NCBI GenBank assembly: GCA_964542425.1
Contig: CAZIUB010000010.1
Span: forward strand, 1-47,411
From: Dongia_A sp964542425
GTDB taxonomy: Bacteria; Pseudomonadota; Alphaproteobacteria; Dongiales; Dongiaceae
Length of the DNA: 47,411 bases
Direction: 5' to 3'
Numbering within the stretch: the first letter of the stretch is position 1; each line of letters opens with the position of its first letter. Of this stretch, positions 32,237-40,520 are shown piece by piece. A program made the position numbers and the translations under genes. The notes under the pieces are model-generated. The model made no database searches and was not told the DNA's origin. It saw only the letters and a program-made list of their open reading frames with translations.

Positions 32237-33628
32237 ATGGGCGCCACGCAAAAGACCATCTCGCCAATCGACAACAGCGTCACTGTCGAGCGCGCTTACG
32301 CCAGCGCCGCCGAAATCGCGGCCACGCTCAAATCCGCGCAAGGAGCGCAACGCCACTGGAAATTCGTGGGCCTGGCCGAGCGGGCAAGGATCCTCACCAA
32401 GGCGGTCGATCTGTTCCTGGCGGCGCGCGAGCAACACGCGGAATGGATCACCAGGCAGATGGGCCGGCCGATTTCGCAGAGCCCCGGCGAGATGCGCGGG
32501 TTCGAGGAGCGCGCGCGCACCATGATCGCGATCGGGCCCGACGCGCTGGCCGACATCGAGGCCAAGGACAAGCCCGGCTTCACCCGGTTCATCCGGCGCG
32601 AGCCCCTGGGCGTGGTGTTCGTCGTGGCACCCTGGAACTATCCCTATCTGACCTCGGTCAATTGTGTCATTCCGGCGCTGATGGCGGGGAACGCGGTCAT
32701 CCTCAAGCATTCGGCGCAGACCCCGCTTTGCGCGGAAGGGTACCAACAAGCCTTCGATGCGGCCGGCCTGCCCAAAGGGCTGTTCCAGCATCTGGTCTTG
32801 ACCCATGACGACACCGCCAAGGTGATCGCCGCTCCCGAAACGGCTTACGTGAATTTCACCGGGTCGGTCGCCGGCGGACATGCGGTGCAGCAGGCGGCAC
32901 TCGGCAAATTCATGGGCGTTGGCTTGGAACTGGGCGGCAAGGACCCGGCCTATGTGCGCGCGGATGCCAATCTCGATCACGCGATCGAGAATCTGGTCGA
33001 TGGCGCGATGTTCAATTCCGGCCAATGCTGCTGCGCGATCGAGCGCATCTATGTGCACGAGCAGCATTACGACAAGTTCGTGGCGGGTTTCACCGATCTC
33101 ACGCGCAAGTACCGGCTCGGCAATCCCTTGGACAAGGAGACCAATCTCGGGCCCATGGTGCGCGCGTCGGCGGCCGAATTCGTGCGCGGCCAGATCGCCG
33201 AGGCTGTGCGCCAGGGCGCCAAGGCGCTGATCGATACCAGGGCCTTCGCCGCCGACAAGCCGGGCACGCCCTATCTGGCGCCCCAAGTGCTGGTCGATGT
33301 CGATCACAAGATGTCGGTGATGGCCGAGGAGAGTTTTGGGCCGGTGATCGGCATCATGAAGGTGAGGTCCGACGACGAGGCGATCCTCCTCATGAACGAC
33401 AGCAAATACGGCCTCACCGCCGCCTTGTGGACCTCGGATGTCGAGGCCGCGAAGAAGATCGGCGATCGGCTCGATACCGGCACCGTCTATATGAATCGCT
33501 GCGATTACCTCGACCCGGCGCTGGCCTGGGTGGGGGTCAAGGATTCCGGGCGAGGCGCTAGCCTGAGCCGGGTGGGCTATGAGATGCTGACCCGGCCCAA
33601 ATCCTTCCATCTGCGCTCGCAACTCTAG
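32237..33628 (+). CDS. NAD(P)-dependent aldehyde dehydrogenase
   Basis: 463 residues. APWNYPYLT (131-139), Glu231 in LELGGKDP and catalytic Cys265 in NSGQCCCAIER mark a normal ALDH active site. VNFTGSVAGG is the cofactor loop. AGGAAAGGA lies before the ATG, and the gap to the ligase gene is 30 bp. In gamma-glutamyl pathways this enzyme oxidises the gamma-glutamyl-aminoaldehyde (PuuC role), fitting its place right after the ligase. Confidence 0.92.
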   Translation: MGATQKTISPIDNSVTVERAYASAAEIAATLKSAQGAQRHWKFVGLAERARILTKAVDLFLAAREQHAEWITRQMGRPISQSPGEMRGFEERARTMIAIGPDALADIEAKDKPGFTRFIRREPLGVVFVVAPWNYPYLTSVNCVIPALMAGNAVILKHSAQTPLCAEGYQQAFDAAGLPKGLFQHLVLTHDDTAKVIAAPETAYVNFTGSVAGGHAVQQAALGKFMGVGLELGGKDPAYVRADANLDHAIENLVDGAMFNSGQCCCAIERIYVHEQHYDKFVAGFTDLTRKYRLGNPLDKETNLGPMVRASAAEFVRGQIAEAVRQGAKALIDTRAFAADKPGTPYLAPQVLVDVDHKMSVMAEESFGPVIGIMKVRSDDEAILLMNDSKYGLTAALWTSDVEAAKKIGDRLDTGTVYMNRCDYLDPALAWVGVKDSGRGASLSRVGYEMLTRPKSFHLRSQL

Positions 33629-33679
33629 GACCCCGGGCCACGCTGGACAGAATCCTCCTGCCGCTTCACCTTGGCCGGC

Positions 33680-35041
33680 ATGAATGAGCCGTTGGCCAAG
33701 ACCAGGGTGGCGATCATCGGCGCTGGCGTCGTTGGCTGCGCCCTCTTTCGGCGTTTGGCGCTCGCGGGCCAGAAGCCGCTCATGATCGAGGCCGGCGCCG
33801 ATATTCTTTCAGGCGCCAGCAAGGCCAACAGCGCCATGCTGCACACCGGCTATGACGCGCCTAGGGACTCGCTGGAACTGGCCTGCGTCAAGGAAGGCTA
33901 TCGCGAATACATCGAGATCAGGGAACGCCTGAACCTGCCGCTGCTGGAAACCGGCGGCATCATGGTCGCCTGGAACGAGGCGGAACTCGCGCGGATGCCG
34001 GCGAACGTGGAAATCGCGCGCGAGAATGGCATTGCCGATGCCCGAGAAATCGACCGCGCCGAATTGCGACGGCGCGAACCCAATCTGGCTGGGAGCGCGC
34101 TGGGTGGATTGCTAATCCCCGGCGAGCACATCATCGATCCCTGGTCGGCGCCGTTGGCTTACGCGTTGCAGGGAATCGCGCATGGCGGTGCGACCCTGCG
34201 CGACACAACGGTCACCGGCGGCGAATTCGACGGCGCGGGGTGGCGCCTGGCCACCAGCCGAGGCGCGATCGAGGCCGGGATCGTGATCAACGCCGCCGGT
34301 AATTTCGGCGATGTGATCGAGGAAATCCATCGGCCGAGCCCGTTTCGCATCGCGCCGCGCAAGGGGCAGTTCGTGGTCTTCGACAAGGCGGCGCATCACC
34401 TGGTCAAGGCCAGCATTCTTCCGGTGCCAACCGAGCGCACCAAGGGCATCATGATCTGCCGCACCGCCTTCGGCAATCTGCTGGTCGGACCCACAGCGGA
34501 GGACCAGGAAGATCGGCGCCTCGCCGAAACCGATCGCGAGACCTGCGAGCGCCTGATCCGGCGCGGCATCGAAATGCTGCCTTCCTTGGCCCATCAGACG
34601 ATCACCGCGACCTATGCCGGCCTGCGCCCGGCGACCCAGTTCAAGGATTACCGGATCGAATGCGGCAAGGAAAAACGCTGGATCACGGTGGCCGGGATCC
34701 GATCGACCGGATTGACCGGCGCGCTCGGCATCGCCCGGCATGTGCTTGGCCTCTATTCGCAAGCCTTCGGCGGCGTCGCGGATGAGCCGCCGATCTGGCG
34801 GAAGGTGCCCAGTCTGGCCGAGGCTTCTCGCCGTCCCTATCTGGGCCCGGAGGGTGGCGACATCGTCTGCCATTGTGAGCGAGTGACGCGGGCCGAGATC
34901 GAGGCGGCGCTCATCGGCCCGTTGCCGGCCGGCGATCTGGGCGGGCTGAAGCGCCGGACGCGCGCGATGATGGGCCGTTGCCAAGGGTTCTATTGCGCGG
35001 CACGCGTGGACGAGCTCGCGCGCGGAAAACTTGCGCCATGA
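33680..35041 (+). CDS. GlpA-like FAD-dependent oxidoreductase with C-terminal Bfd-type [2Fe-2S] domain
   Basis: 453 residues from ATG 33680 (MNEPLAKTRVAIIGAG). Rossmann GAGVVGCALFRRLAL, then KANSAMLHTGYDAPRDSLEL and ATYAGLRPATQFKDY are the DAO/glycerol-3-phosphate dehydrogenase layout. The C-terminus IVCHCERVTRAEIEAAL ... GRCQGFYCAARV holds four Cys (CxC and C-x4-C), a Bfd-like [2Fe-2S] domain as in anaerobic GlpA. It should oxidise a glycerol-3-phosphate-like or 2-hydroxy/amino acid. ATGA overlap with the next FAD gene implies translational coupling and a two-subunit enzyme. Confidence 0.87.
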   Translation: MNEPLAKTRVAIIGAGVVGCALFRRLALAGQKPLMIEAGADILSGASKANSAMLHTGYDAPRDSLELACVKEGYREYIEIRERLNLPLLETGGIMVAWNEAELARMPANVEIARENGIADAREIDRAELRRREPNLAGSALGGLLIPGEHIIDPWSAPLAYALQGIAHGGATLRDTTVTGGEFDGAGWRLATSRGAIEAGIVINAAGNFGDVIEEIHRPSPFRIAPRKGQFVVFDKAAHHLVKASILPVPTERTKGIMICRTAFGNLLVGPTAEDQEDRRLAETDRETCERLIRRGIEMLPSLAHQTITATYAGLRPATQFKDYRIECGKEKRWITVAGIRSTGLTGALGIARHVLGLYSQAFGGVADEPPIWRKVPSLAEASRRPYLGPEGGDIVCHCERVTRAEIEAALIGPLPAGDLGGLKRRTRAMMGRCQGFYCAARVDELARGKLAP

Positions 35042-36252
35042 AATCCGTTGACGTGCTCATCATCGGTGGCGGGGTCGCGGGATTGTCCGCTGCCGCCGAA
35101 TTGCGGCGCCTTGGCGTGGATCGCGTGTCCATCCTGGAGCGCGAGCACGAGGCCGGCGGCATCCCGCGCCATTGCGGCCACTGGGGATTCGGCCTGCGCG
35201 AATTCGGCTGGATAATGCGCGGTCCCGATTACGCCAAGCGACTGGCCGATGGCATAGGCGGCGTCGATCTCAAGACCGGCGCTACCGTGCTGACCATCTT
35301 TCCGGGCGGGATTGCCGAGATCAATGAGGGCGCCGGGATCGAGCGCCTCGAGGCCAAGGCCATCATCCTGGCCACCGGTGCGCGCGAAACGCCGAGGAGC
35401 CCCCGCCTCATCTCGGGATCGAGGCCGCCGGCCGTGATGAATACCGGCACCCTGCAGCAGATGGTCTATCTGCATGGCCGTGCGCCTTTCGCGCGGCCAA
35501 TCATCGTGGGGAGCGAATTGGTGTCGTTCTCCGCCCTTGTGACACTTCGCCATGCCGGCATTCGCGCCATCGCCATGATCGAGGAAAACCGGCGCATTAT
35601 CGCGCGAAGGCCGGGCGAATGGGTGGCGCGGCTAGGCTTCGGCGTTCCGGTTTTTCTGGAGACACGGCTCTTGCGCATTCTGGGCGACGCCCGCGTGGAA
35701 GCGGTGGAGATCGATCGCGGGGCCGGTCCGCAACGGCTGGATTGCGATGGCGTCATCCTGACCGGCGGGTTCCGCCCGGAAAGCGCCCTGATCGCGCCCA
35801 GCCATCTGACGCTTGATCCCGGCACGCAAGGGCCCTCCATCGATCAGGCCTATCGCTGTTCCGATCCAAGGTACTTTGCCGCCGGCAATGTATTGCGTGG
35901 GATCGAAACCGCGGGGCTTTGCTGGCGCGAAGGAAAAAGTGTCGCCCGTGCGATTGCCCGGCATCTGGACGGCAAATTGCCGGCGCCCGATCGCGTGCCG
36001 GTCGCGACCGGCGGCGCCATCAAATACGTCTATCCGCAGTTCCTGGACCGGCGCATGGAGAACCATGATCCGCTGCTGTTCAAGGCCCGCGCGGCGCGGG
36101 CAACATCGGGAAGGCTGCGCCTGCTGGCCGATGGCAAGCAAATCTGGTCGAAGCGGGTGAGCGTGCTTCCCGAACGCCGGATTGCCTGGCATGTTCCGCC
36201 AACGCTGCCGCGCGATGTCAAGAGCGTGGAGGTTCGATTGGACGAATCGTGA
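35038..36252 (+). CDS. FAD/NAD(P)-binding oxidoreductase (GlpA partner)
   Basis: 404 residues. Start VDVLIIGGGVAGLSAAAELR is an FAD-binding motif, GIPRHCGHWGFGLREF is typical of the small NoxA-like partners of GlpA, and ILATGARETPRSPRLISG and VILTGGFRPESALI are pyridine-nucleotide oxidoreductase segments. RYFAAGNVLRGIETAGLCWR ends the FAD domain. It overlaps the preceding gene as ATGA and the next as GTGA, so the three are tightly coupled. Likely role: passing electrons from the GlpA-like subunit. In other bacteria such pairs sit beside glycerol kinases. Confidence 0.82.
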   Translation: MKSVDVLIIGGGVAGLSAAAELRRLGVDRVSILEREHEAGGIPRHCGHWGFGLREFGWIMRGPDYAKRLADGIGGVDLKTGATVLTIFPGGIAEINEGAGIERLEAKAIILATGARETPRSPRLISGSRPPAVMNTGTLQQMVYLHGRAPFARPIIVGSELVSFSALVTLRHAGIRAIAMIEENRRIIARRPGEWVARLGFGVPVFLETRLLRILGDARVEAVEIDRGAGPQRLDCDGVILTGGFRPESALIAPSHLTLDPGTQGPSIDQAYRCSDPRYFAAGNVLRGIETAGLCWREGKSVARAIARHLDGKLPAPDRVPVATGGAIKYVYPQFLDRRMENHDPLLFKARAARATSGRLRLLADGKQIWSKRVSVLPERRIAWHVPPTLPRDVKSVEVRLDES

Positions 36253-37685
36253 GTGAAACCTTTGTCCTCGCCATCGACCAGGGCACGACCGGCACCAAGG
36301 CCCATCGCCTCGGCCTCGATGGCGTGTTCAACACGATCGCGCAATTCGAGCATCGCCAGATCTATCCCATGCCCGGCTGGGTCGAGCACGATTCGCAAGA
36401 ACTCATGGCCCATGTCGAGGCGGCGATCGGAGAGGGCGGCAATCCGGCGGCGATCGGCATCGCCAACCAGGGCGAGACCGTAATTGCGTGGGACGCCCAC
36501 ACCAAGCGGCCGATCCACAACGCCATCGTCTGGCAGGATTCGCGCACCGAGGATCTGACCCGGAATTTGAAGGCCGAGGGCGCCGAGGAAATGACAAAGG
36601 GGATCGCGGGGCTGCCACTCGATCCCTATTTCTCGGCCAGCAAGTTGCGCTGGCTGCTGGACAACGTGGCGGAGGCCGGCGAGCTGCGGCGCGAGCGGCG
36701 GTTGCGGCTCGGCACCAGCGATACTTTTTTCCTGGATCGCCTGACCGGCGACTACGCGACCGACGTGACCAACGCGTCGCGCACCAGCCTGATGAATCTG
36801 GAGACGCTTGCCTGGGATCCACGCCTCTGCGATCTGTTCGGGGTGCCGATCGAATGCCTGCCGGAAATCCGGCCTACCGCGGGATCATTCGGAATCACGC
36901 GCGCGGGCGTGCCCATTACCGCCAGCGTGACCGATCAGCAGGCCTCCTTGTTCGGGCATGGGTGCCGCGAGCCCGGGCAATCCAAGATCACCTTCGGCAC
37001 CGGCGCCTTCGCCCTCGGCATTGCCGGAAGCCGCCCGATTGTGGACCCTGACAGCGGCCTCTTGTCCACGCTTGCGTGGAAACTGGGCGAGGCACCGTGC
37101 CTCTATGCCTTCGAGGGCGGCATCTACAACGCCGCCTCTGCCATCAATTGGGCGCGCGGTCTGGGGCTGTTCGGCGACTTCGCGGAGATCGGGGAATTCA
37201 ATGGCCAGAGCGCCATCGCCCGGCGCCTGGTCTTCGTGCCGGCGCTTTCGGGCCTGTCTTGTCCGCATTGGGACCGAAGGGCGGCCGGAATGTGGCTGGG
37301 GATGGGGCTTGAAACCACGCGCGCCGATTTGATGCAGGCACTCCTCGAAGGCGTGGCGCTGTTGGCCGGCCAAATGCTGGCGGCGATGGATCGCCGGGCC
37401 CCGCCCAAAGGGGCATTGTCGGTCGATGGCGGCATGACCGCGAACGAGTATTTCCTGCGTTTCCTGGCCAATACGCTCAATCGGCGAATCAGCGTACCGG
37501 CGAGCGCGGAATTGACCGGCTTGGGCACCGCGCAACTGGCGTTGATCGGAGCCGGGCTGGCGCGATCCGAAAACTTGCCGCCCCCGCCGGGCCCAAGAAT
37601 CGTTGTCGAACCCGACGCGCCCCTGTCGGCGGAGATCCTCGCGATTTTCGCCGAGGCGGTCGCGCGATGCCGGAATTGGCGATGA
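36249..37685 (+). CDS. FGGY-family carbohydrate kinase, glycerol kinase-like
   Basis: 478 residues from a GTG overlapping the preceding stop (GTGA). FVLAIDQGTTGTKAHRLGLD, NAIVWQDSRTEDLTR, TDQQASLFGHG, KITFGTGAFALGI and SVDGGMTANEYFLRFLANTL are FGGY/GlpK signatures. It is clearly diverged from the canonical GlpK in this window (18080-19558): TGTK replaces TSTR and several loops differ. It probably phosphorylates a polyol other than, or in addition to, glycerol, in step with the GlpA-like pair before it. Confidence 0.87.
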   Translation: MSETFVLAIDQGTTGTKAHRLGLDGVFNTIAQFEHRQIYPMPGWVEHDSQELMAHVEAAIGEGGNPAAIGIANQGETVIAWDAHTKRPIHNAIVWQDSRTEDLTRNLKAEGAEEMTKGIAGLPLDPYFSASKLRWLLDNVAEAGELRRERRLRLGTSDTFFLDRLTGDYATDVTNASRTSLMNLETLAWDPRLCDLFGVPIECLPEIRPTAGSFGITRAGVPITASVTDQQASLFGHGCREPGQSKITFGTGAFALGIAGSRPIVDPDSGLLSTLAWKLGEAPCLYAFEGGIYNAASAINWARGLGLFGDFAEIGEFNGQSAIARRLVFVPALSGLSCPHWDRRAAGMWLGMGLETTRADLMQALLEGVALLAGQMLAAMDRRAPPKGALSVDGGMTANEYFLRFLANTLNRRISVPASAELTGLGTAQLALIGAGLARSENLPPPPGPRIVVEPDAPLSAEILAIFAEAVARCRNWR

Positions 37686-37776
37686 TTCCACTCTCCTCGC
37701 CTCTTCCGTCCGGGCGCGAGAGCACTATGATGTCCTCGACAGGAAAAGCTAAAACTCGATCACAAAGGACAACACC

Positions 37777-38958
37777 ATGAACATCGATTCCGCCACGCTC
37801 CGGGGCAACTGGAACTATCCAACCTCCGTCAAGTTCGGCTGCGGCCGGATCAAGGAACTGGCCGAACATTGCAAATCCGCCGGCATGAAGCAGCCCTTGC
37901 TGATCACCGATCCGGGCCTGGCGGGCTTGCCGATGATCCGCGAGGCGATCGAAGCCAACAAGGCTTCCGGCGTGCCGACCGGGCTCTTCAGCAATGTCCA
38001 AGGCAATCCCACTGGCAAGAACGTCGAGGATGGCGTCGCCGCCTTCAAGGCCGGCAAGCATGACGGGGTGATCGCGTTCGGCGGGGGTTCGGCGCTCGAC
38101 GCCGCCAAGGCGGTGGCGCTGATGGTAGGCCAAAAGCGGCCGATCTGGGATTTCGAGGATATCGGCGATTGGTGGACAAGGGTCGACGCACACGGCATCG
38201 CGCCCATCGTCGCGGTCCCGACGACGTCTGGCACCGGATCGGAAGTGGGCCGCGCCTCGGTCATCACCGACGAAACCAATCACGTGAAGAAGATCATCTT
38301 TCACCCCAAGATGCTGCCGGCGATCGTGATCGACGACCCGGAACTGACATTGGGGTTGCCGGCCCATATCACGGCGGCGACCGGCATGGATGCGCTGTCG
38401 CATTGCCTGGAGGCCTATTGCGCGCTGGGCTACCATCCGCTCGCCGACGGCATCGCCATCGAAGGCATGCGCCTGATCCGCCAAGCGCTGCCGGTCGCGG
38501 TCAAGGACGGGAAGAATCTGGCGGCACGCTCCTACATGATGGCCGCGGCCAGCATGGGGGCGACCGCGCTCCAGAAGGGCCTGGGCGCCATGCACGCGAT
38601 CAGCCATCCCTTGGGCGCGCTCTACAACACCCATCACGGCCTGACCAACGCGGTCGTCATGCCCTATGTGCTGGAATTCAACCGGCGCGAGATCGAGGAG
38701 CGGCTGACCCGCGCCTCGCTCTATCTGGGGCTCTCCAATCCTGGTTACCAGGGCTTCCTCGATTGGATCCTGGCGCTCAGGCGCGAGATCGGCATTCCCC
38801 ATACGCTCCGTGAAATCAAGGTCGACGATATACAAGTGGACAAGGTCGCCGAGATGGCGGCGGCCGATCCTTCGGCCGGCGGCAATCCGATCAAGGTCGG
38901 CGCGCCGGAATTGCGCAAGATGTTCGTGAACGCGCTCGACGGCAAGCTCGCCGCTTGA
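37777..38958 (+). CDS. Iron-containing alcohol dehydrogenase
   Basis: 393 residues. NAD-binding FGGGSALDAAKA (101-112) and TTSGTGSEVGRA (149-160); metal ligands Asp205, His209, His273 and His287 (MDALSHC; AMHAISHPLGALYNTHHG) are all present. The N-terminus YPTSVKFGCGRIKEL is standard. It oxidises an alcohol or reduces an aldehyde with NAD(H). It is 91 bp downstream of the kinase with its own ribosome-binding site (AAAGGA), so it may have its own promoter or belong to the same long transcript. Confidence 0.92.
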   Translation: MNIDSATLRGNWNYPTSVKFGCGRIKELAEHCKSAGMKQPLLITDPGLAGLPMIREAIEANKASGVPTGLFSNVQGNPTGKNVEDGVAAFKAGKHDGVIAFGGGSALDAAKAVALMVGQKRPIWDFEDIGDWWTRVDAHGIAPIVAVPTTSGTGSEVGRASVITDETNHVKKIIFHPKMLPAIVIDDPELTLGLPAHITAATGMDALSHCLEAYCALGYHPLADGIAIEGMRLIRQALPVAVKDGKNLAARSYMMAAASMGATALQKGLGAMHAISHPLGALYNTHHGLTNAVVMPYVLEFNRREIEERLTRASLYLGLSNPGYQGFLDWILALRREIGIPHTLREIKVDDIQVDKVAEMAAADPSAGGNPIKVGAPELRKMFVNALDGKLAA

Positions 38959-38971
38959 ATTGTTGCTTGGC

Positions 38972-39670
38972 ATGGCGCCGATTCTGACCCGGGCGCTGAT
39001 CGCGGCGGTGCACCCCCAGAAGGTCGCCGACGATCCCGGCGCGATGAAATTGTTGTCGGTGGATGAAGCCGCTGCCTCGCGCACGGCTTTCCTGGGCGCG
39101 CGACCCGATCCGAAGGCCGATCTGTGGCTGTTCGCCTATGGCTCGCTGATGTGGAAGCCGGAGCTGGATTTCGAGGAAAGCGTGTCCGCGACAGCACTCG
39201 GCTGGCATCGGCGCTTCTGCCTGTGGCAATGGCGCCATCGGGGCTCGCGCGAGCGCCCGGGCCTGATGCTGGCCCTGGATCGCGGCGGGTCGTGCCGGGG
39301 CCTCGCCTACCGGATTTGCGGGCCGGATGCGGGGCAAAAGATCGCGCCCGTGTGGCAGCGCGAGATGATCGGAAGCGGCTATCGCGCGCGATGGCTGCGG
39401 TTGCAAACGAAAGCGGGTCCGCTCCAAGCGCTGGGATTCGTCGTTAATCACACCGGCCCGCGCTATGCCGGCGCGCTACCGCTGGAGACCATCGCCGATC
39501 ACATCGCACGCGGCTGCGGCGAAACCGGCCCCTCGGCCGAGTATCTCTTGGAAACGCATGAATGCTGCCGGAGGCTCGGCATCGAGGACAGGATGCTGGA
39601 GCGCCTGCACCCGATGGTCGCCCGTCGCCTGGCAAGAGCGGTCCAAAAAATCGATGGCCGGAAATCATGA
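38972..39670 (+). CDS. Gamma-glutamylcyclotransferase (ChaC-like)
   Basis: 232 residues from ATG 38972 (MAPILTRALIAAVHPQKV); an upstream TTG is possible. LWLFAYGSLMWKPELDF (51-67) is the YGSL signature, and Glu131 in VWQREMIGSGY is the expected catalytic acid. These enzymes release 5-oxoproline from gamma-glutamyl compounds, classically glutathione. Here, 14 bp after the alcohol dehydrogenase and in the same stretch as a gamma-glutamyl ligase, it could remove the gamma-glutamyl handle from pathway products; that role is inferred from position only. Confidence 0.85.
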   Translation: MAPILTRALIAAVHPQKVADDPGAMKLLSVDEAAASRTAFLGARPDPKADLWLFAYGSLMWKPELDFEESVSATALGWHRRFCLWQWRHRGSRERPGLMLALDRGGSCRGLAYRICGPDAGQKIAPVWQREMIGSGYRARWLRLQTKAGPLQALGFVVNHTGPRYAGALPLETIADHIARGCGETGPSAEYLLETHECCRRLGIEDRMLERLHPMVARRLARAVQKIDGRKS

Positions 39671-40176
39671 AACTCCAATGGATCATCTGGACTGTCTTGG
39701 CCTTGGTGGTCGTAGTTGGGAACGCTCTGTACAAAATGTCGACAGCCGTCACCCGCGCGGATTTGACCTTGACACCGAACGCGAGCGTGGAAGTTTCCGT
39801 TTTTCAACTGCGTCCCCATTCCGTGTCCCATAGATTCTTCGGGCTGAGGTTTAGGCTCAGTGGAGGCAAACGGCGGCCAGAGCTGGGTGATTTCAATCTC
39901 CGGCGCGGCCTTCCACAGGCAGATTTCCTGGACTTTTCCGACCCCGGGGAACTCGTCAAGATTCGGATATCATTGCTGGAATCCGGAAGGGAATACGTGT
40001 TCGAGGCCCGGCCGGCAGGATCCTACGACGGGACTACGATGGGCCGCCACCTGGTCCCCTTCATCGAGGATGGCGACCCTCATCGCTTTTCCAAGGGCCC
40101 GGAACGCGAATTGTGGCCTACCCTGCCAATTGGCACCTCACACTACGATTCTCCGTCCTTGAAGTCGGAGAACTAA
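39667..40176 (+). CDS. Unknown membrane-anchored protein, probably frameshifted
   Basis: 169 residues from ATG 39667, overlapping the preceding stop as ATGA. One N-terminal membrane segment (IIWTVLALVVVVGNALY) is followed by a soluble part with no recognised domain (VSHRFFGLRFRLSGGKRRPE; LVKIRISLLESGREYVFEA). The last ~20 residues (ELWPTLPIGTSHYDSPSLK) look out of frame, because the overlapping frame at 40113-40352 continues with a sensible beta-rich stretch and a second membrane segment. A single lost or gained base near 40115-40140 would join them into one protein of about 230 residues. Confidence 0.6.
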   Translation: MKLQWIIWTVLALVVVVGNALYKMSTAVTRADLTLTPNASVEVSVFQLRPHSVSHRFFGLRFRLSGGKRRPELGDFNLRRGLPQADFLDFSDPGELVKIRISLLESGREYVFEARPAGSYDGTTMGRHLVPFIEDGDPHRFSKGPERELWPTLPIGTSHYDSPSLKSEN

Positions 40177-40352
40177 TTTCGGGAGAGCGAGTGTCGGTGA
40201 CCATCACGCCCCAAGTTGGCCTCACTGCCCTCTTTAATGGTTACGGAGGGATCTTCTGGTGGTTCTCGTTGTGGCCCGTGTATGTCGTGGCCTTGATAAT
40301 CCATGCCTGGATTTTGTTAAGGTTGGAGCGCAAGACGCCCAGAAAGCACTGA
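40113..40352 (+). CDS. C-terminal continuation of the preceding gene in another frame
   Basis: 79 codons. LRFSVLEVGELISGERVSVT resembles a continuing soluble domain, then FWWFSLWPVYVVALIIHAWI is a membrane segment and RLERKTPRKH a basic tail, a good cytoplasmic end. It begins with a weak GTG inside the previous gene. I read it as the displaced C-terminus of one two-helix membrane protein; independent expression is possible but lacks a ribosome-binding site. Confidence 0.45.
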   Translation: MAYPANWHLTLRFSVLEVGELISGERVSVTITPQVGLTALFNGYGGIFWWFSLWPVYVVALIIHAWILLRLERKTPRKH

Positions 40353-40520
40353 CAACAGGAACTCACATGTTTGGTGCCCGCGCTCGGAAGCGCCTTTTCA
40401 TTCCAGTTTCAATGGGCAAGTAATGTTCCAGAGCCGAGACGCTTACGTCGTGGCCGGCGCCATCTTGCCAATCGCCACTTGCCCGTCACATAGTCGTTCG
40501 AAGAAAATGGGAACCGGTCG

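Noticed and set aside
30542..33622. A 1026-codon open frame on the minus strand
   Set aside because: It is the shadow of the ligase and aldehyde dehydrogenase genes, which have clear catalytic motifs on the plus strand. Its composition (His/Arg/Gly-rich) is typical of GC-rich antisense frames.
37489..39084. 531-codon minus-strand frame opposite the kinase and alcohol dehydrogenase
   Set aside because: Antisense shadow of two well-supported genes.
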